Assembly: GCA_021443125.1 (NCBI GenBank)
Contig: JABUUQ010000002.1
Location: forward strand, 273,475-283,313
Direction: 5' to 3'
DNA from: Bacteroidales bacterium
Lineage (GTDB): Bacteria > Bacteroidota > Bacteroidia > Bacteroidales > P3
Length of the DNA: 9,839 nucleotides
A program made the position numbers and the translations under genes. The notes below the pieces were generated by a model that was given only the letters and a program-made list of their open reading frames with translations, ran no database searches and had not been told where the DNA came from. Of the stretch, positions 7,072 to 9,839 are shown in pieces. Within the stretch, counting starts at the first letter, position 1; every line of letters starts with the position of its first letter.

Positions 7072-8109
7072 ATGTTCAAATTCGAATATCCAAGCATATT
7101 ATTACTTCTTTTGCTTATTCCTATTGGTGCGATTGTGTTTGCAATCAGTCAAATCAAGAAACGCAAAAAACTAAACAACACAATAGACTACAAATTGCAG
7201 ACAGAAGTTTTGCCATTGCTTTCTTTTGGCAAACAAAGACTTAAATTCATTCTAACCTGCATTGCTTTCGCTTTACTTGTTCTCGCTGCTGCAAATCCAA
7301 AAGTCGCTTCTGGTATAGACAAACAAGAAAAAAGAGGTTGCGATGTTGTTATTTGTCTCGATATTTCCAATTCCATGCTTGCACAAGACCTTACACCAAA
7401 CAGATTGGAAAGAGCAAAACTTGCAATATCCCAACTTATTTCGCAAATGCAGGATGACAGAATAGGAATTGTGCTTTTTGCTGGCAGTAGCTACACTTTC
7501 CTTCCTTTGACTGCCGATTACGCCACTGCAAAAATGTTCAACGATGTGATAGACACCAAACTTATAGACTATCAAGGCACGAATATACAGCAAGCATTGG
7601 AGACTGCAGGCAAGAGTTTTGGAAGCGAAGAAAACAAACGTTCAAAAGCAGTTATTCTCATTTCGGATGGAGAGGATAATCAGCCAGAGGCGGAAAACAT
7701 AGCAAAGAAACTTGCCAAAGAAGGCATAATTATAAATTGTATAGGCATAGGAAGTCAGCAGGGAACGACAATTCCTATGAAAGACAATAGCGGAAACGAG
7801 ACTTTGAAGAAAGACAAAGACGGCAATATAGTTGTTACAAAACTTAATGAGCAGACTTTGAAGAAAATTGCTGGCGAAGGTTCTGGCGTTTATGTGCATG
7901 CAGGCAACGAATCCTTGGGGTTGAGAAGTGTAATGCAATCCATAGACAAAATGGATAAAAAAGAATACACTGCCATGGCCTATCGCGATTTCAACACTGT
8001 TTTCTACTTGTTTGCAATAGGTGCTTTGGTATTTCTGCTTATAGACTTTATCATCTATAATGCCAAAAACAAAGTCATAAACCGCAAATTCTTCTTTGGC
8101 AAAGAATAG
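7072..8109 (+). CDS. batB: BatB, membrane-anchored vWA domain protein
   Basis: A 345-residue paralogue of BatA. The N-terminal helix spans about 8-26 (ILLLLLLIPIGAIVFA region), a second about 57-75 (KFILTCIAFALLVLAAANP), and a C-terminal helix about 310-329. The vWA domain (about 88-295) has a complete MIDAS: D97-x-S99-x-S101 (DISNS), T170 in QGTNI, and D199 in LISDGEDN. Residues about 230-262 contain an insert rich in Asp, Lys and Gly (IPMKDNSGNETLKKDKDGN), matching the beta-hairpin that Bat-type vWA domains carry before the last helix. It starts 8 bases after batA and ends 89 bases before batC, the only real gap inside the operon. The pairing of two MIDAS-intact vWA proteins is standard for Bat operons and suggests a hetero-complex in the membrane. 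Confidence 0.93.
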   Translation: MFKFEYPSILLLLLLIPIGAIVFAISQIKKRKKLNNTIDYKLQTEVLPLLSFGKQRLKFILTCIAFALLVLAAANPKVASGIDKQEKRGCDVVICLDISNSMLAQDLTPNRLERAKLAISQLISQMQDDRIGIVLFAGSSYTFLPLTADYATAKMFNDVIDTKLIDYQGTNIQQALETAGKSFGSEENKRSKAVILISDGEDNQPEAENIAKKLAKEGIIINCIGIGSQQGTTIPMKDNSGNETLKKDKDGNIVVTKLNEQTLKKIAGEGSGVYVHAGNESLGLRSVMQSIDKMDKKEYTAMAYRDFNTVFYLFAIGALVFLLIDFIIYNAKNKVINRKFFFGKE

Positions 8110-8114
8110 GCAAA

Positions 8115-8198
8115 AAATTAAAACGGGCTTTTGAGAAATTAAAACAAAGGAAGAATTTTTTAGAAGCAAGGAAGAAAAAATTAAAACAAAGAAAGAAA
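8115..8198 (+). repeat. Four tandem 21-bp repeat units between batB and batC
   Basis: Units start at 8115, 8136, 8157 and 8178, each exactly 21 bases long, and the array ends at the base before the batC ATG (8199). Unit 8115 is type R (AAATTAAAACGGGCTTTT). Units 8136 and 8178 are type Q (AAATTAAAACAAAG followed by GAAGAA or AAAGAA) and differ at 2 of 21 positions. Unit 8157 is a decayed copy, with 14 of 20 positions matching unit 8136. The array belongs to the same family as 3127-3189. It supplies the whole leader of batC and most of the 89-base gap. Confidence 0.78.
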
Positions 8199-8840
8199 AT
8201 GAAGATACTTCAACATAGATATAGCAAAGTTGTTTTAGTGGCATTGTGTCTTAGTTGTGTGCTTTCATCCTGCGACAAAAAGCGACAATACACACGCAGT
8301 GGCAATTCTGATTACAAAGATAAAGCTTTTGCAAAGGCCAATGAAAATTACGAAAAGGCTTTGAAAGAAGACTCTACCTTCTCTCCTGCCTTGTTCAACA
8401 GGGGCAATTCATTTTACATGGCTTCCGACAGCAATTATTCGGCAGCAATAGACTCCTATAGCAAGTTTTTGTCAAAACCTATGGGCAAAACAAAAAAAGA
8501 TTCTTTACAATATGCCGATGCATTCTATAATAGAGGCAATTCTTTGTTCTCTCTATCGCAGGCAAACCCACAAGATAGTGCTTCAAACAAGTATTTGAAA
8601 CAAGCAGCTCTGGATTATCAGAATTCTTTGCTATTGAACCCTCAGGATAGCAATGCAAAATATAATCTTGCTTTGTGTTTATGGCTTATGAAGAACGATA
8701 ACCAACAGCAAAACAACCAAAATCAACAACAAAACCAGCAAATGTTGGAGGCAATAAAGGTTAATGAGAAAAAGATTCTTGAAAAGACAAAGAAAAAGCC
8801 ACAAGAAACACAAAAACCTCAAAATGAAAAAGATTGGTAA
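8199..8840 (+). CDS. batC: BatC, TPR protein with lipoprotein-type or cleaved signal
   Basis: A 213-residue tetratricopeptide-repeat protein. The N-terminus (VVLVALCLSCVLSSC) ends in a lipobox-like LSSC with Cys25 as the probable lipidation site; Cys20 is a weaker alternative. TPR-like helices follow at about 33-60 (AFAKANENYEKALKED), 61-92 (ALFNRGNSFY, AAIDSYSKFL) and 104-165 (ADAFYNRGNSLF, AALDYQNSLLLNP, AKYNLALCLW). A low-complexity Q/N-rich linker (168-181) leads into a basic tail ending KDW; a linker followed by a lysine-rich tail is usual for BatC. It is expected on the periplasmic side as a scaffold for BatD and BatA/B, which is inferred. The ATG is directly preceded by the 21-bp repeats. 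The upstream in-frame stretch back to the stop at 8058-8060 is open but has no ATG, GTG or TTG, so the start is secure. A 6-base gap separates it from batD. Confidence 0.88.
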   Translation: MKILQHRYSKVVLVALCLSCVLSSCDKKRQYTRSGNSDYKDKAFAKANENYEKALKEDSTFSPALFNRGNSFYMASDSNYSAAIDSYSKFLSKPMGKTKKDSLQYADAFYNRGNSLFSLSQANPQDSASNKYLKQAALDYQNSLLLNPQDSNAKYNLALCLWLMKNDNQQQNNQNQQQNQQMLEAIKVNEKKILEKTKKKPQETQKPQNEKDW

Positions 8841-8846
8841 AAGAAT

Positions 8847-9839
8847 ATGATTAGAAGATTCCTTAAATATATTGTTGTTTTTGTTCTCTTTGTTGTTGCA
8901 ACACTGAATTTGTCGGCACAAAGCGGGCTGAATGTCAAAGCACCAAGCAGTGCCTATATCAATGAAGGCTTTACTGTGAGCTATACCATACAATGCAGTG
9001 GCAGACCTTCCAATTTCGACAAACCTACAGTAAGTGGTGGCAGAATTATTTCAGGACCTTATCAGTCGCAACAACATTCTACAACCATAATCAACGGACA
9101 AGTTTCTTCTTCTTCGTCTTACACTTTTTCAATTATGATTTTGGCAACACAGGAAGGCACTGTAAAACTTTCTCCCGCCCAAGTCAAAGCCGATGGAAAG
9201 GTTTATACCTCGCAAGCAGTAAGCATAAGGGTATCAAATAGCCATTCGGCACATTCAAATCAAAGACAACAATATCAAAATCAGCATAATCAAAGACAAC
9301 AATCCTATTATAACCAATATCAACAGCAACAACCTTCATCGTCTTCTCAATCAAACGAAATAAATATAGACAATTCCGCCTTATTTATTCGTGCCATACC
9401 AAACAAATCGCAAGTTGTAAGAGGAGAAGAGATAGTTATTTCCTACAAGCTTTACACTCTTGTGCCGGTTTCGGAATATAGCATTCAGACAATACCATCT
9501 ACTAACGGTTTTTGGGTGGAAGAATTGGACCAACAAGCAAATCCAACACTTAGTATAGAGGAGGTAAACGGCCAACGCTACCAAGTGGCAACGCTTAGAA
9601 AGGTTATTGTCTATCCTCAAAGAACAGGCCGCCTTACAATACCAGGTTTGAATGTCAATATACTGGCCCATATCGCCACACACTCAAGACAAAGTTTCAC
9701 AACAGGCGATCCATTCTTCGACAGGTTTCTTTCCGACCCTATGTTTTCAAGACTGGCGACGAGTTACCAGAAAGTGCAAAAGGATTTGAAGACAAACGCA
9801 ATCACTATTCAAGTCAATGAACTTCCTCAACCACAACCT
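8847..9839 (+). CDS. batD: BatD, N-terminal part (partial, runs off right edge)
   Basis: The frame is open from the ATG at 8847 to the last base, giving 331 residues of a protein expected to be about 600. Residues 1-24 are a signal peptide (hydrophobic core YIVVFVLFVVATL, cleavage after LSA). The first beta-sandwich domain (about 26-131) has the BatD pattern: GFTVSYTI, DKPTVSGGRI, TIINGQVSSSSSYTF, EGTVKLSPAQVKADGKVY. A Q/N-rich linker (139-163) is followed by a second immunoglobulin-like domain from about 176 (SALFIRAIPNKSQVVRGEEI, YKLYTLVP, GFWVEEL). In this family the protein is periplasmic with a C-terminal membrane helix; that part lies outside the window. It probably presents substrates or partners to BatA/BatB from the periplasm. 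BatE would normally follow. Family is confident; length and the C-terminal anchor are family knowledge. Confidence 0.91.
   Translation, partial: MIRRFLKYIVVFVLFVVATLNLSAQSGLNVKAPSSAYINEGFTVSYTIQCSGRPSNFDKPTVSGGRIISGPYQSQQHSTTIINGQVSSSSSYTFSIMILATQEGTVKLSPAQVKADGKVYTSQAVSIRVSNSHSAHSNQRQQYQNQHNQRQQSYYNQYQQQQPSSSSQSNEINIDNSALFIRAIPNKSQVVRGEEIVISYKLYTLVPVSEYSIQTIPSTNGFWVEELDQQANPTLSIEEVNGQRYQVATLRKVIVYPQRTGRLTIPGLNVNILAHIATHSRQSFTTGDPFFDRFLSDPMFSRLATSYQKVQKDLKTNAITIQVNELPQPQP
9258..9303 (+). repeat. Direct repeat coding the Q/N-rich linker of BatD
   Basis: AATCAAAGACAACAAT occurs at 9258-9273 and again, identical, at 9288-9303, a period of 30 bases (10 codons) giving NQRQQ-(Y/S) twice. It lies within a low-complexity linker between the two visible BatD domains and looks like a recent in-frame duplication able to change linker length. 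Confidence 0.75.

Noticed and set aside
8061..8198. N-terminal extension of BatC through the 21-bp repeats
   Set aside because: The frame is open back to 8061, but no ATG, GTG or TTG exists in it and the ATG at 8199 is directly followed by a good lipoprotein-type signal. No slippery site was seen at the batB stop.
8993..9241. Forward 82-codon frame overlapping batD in another phase
   Set aside because: It lies entirely within batD, whose own frame shows the expected domains; the alternative product has no recognisable features.

Overview
The window looks like chromosomal DNA from an AT-rich member of the Bacteroidota, most likely order Bacteroidales. Three observations support this: the gene order moxR - DUF58 - small membrane protein - batA - batB - batC - batD, which is the Bacteroides aerotolerance (Bat) operon layout; a Bacteroidetes-type promoter (TTTG, 18 nt, TATTTTTG) in front of the divergent gene; and a large secreted beta-propeller protein typical of that phylum. 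Arg is mostly AGA and Ile often ATA, in line with low GC. Genus cannot be read from the window.

Layout. Positions 1-2895 (minus strand) hold the N-terminal 965 residues of a secreted sortilin/BNR-like propeller protein whose 3' end lies beyond the left edge. Positions 2896-3282 are a 387-base divergent intergenic region with the propeller gene's promoter, a candidate moxR promoter and three tandem 21-bp repeat units. From 3283 to the right edge the plus strand carries a tightly packed operon: a MoxR AAA+ ATPase, a DUF58 von Willebrand A (vWA)-like protein, a 309-aa single-pass protein with a periplasmic domain, the membrane-anchored vWA proteins BatA and BatB, the TPR protein BatC and the first 331 residues of BatD. 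Genes overlap or sit 6-12 bases apart, except for an 89-base gap between batB and batC. That gap is filled by four more 21-bp units of the same repeat family, phased exactly up to the batC start codon.

How the genes work together. In MoxR/vWA systems the AAA+ ATPase is thought to act as a chaperone-like remodeller working with vWA partners through their metal-ion-dependent adhesion site (MIDAS). Here the DUF58 protein is the probable cytosolic partner, BatA and BatB hold vWA domains between membrane segments, and the small membrane protein, BatC and BatD would form the envelope part. The biochemical output of the Bat complex is not firmly established; links to aerotolerance and envelope stress come from family knowledge.

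The operon is a recognisable known system. The most unexplained element is the 21-bp (7-codon) repeat family that occurs in both non-coding gaps of the operon, made of two alternating unit types and reading in one phase as KLKRRF / KLKQRK heptapeptides without a usable start codon.
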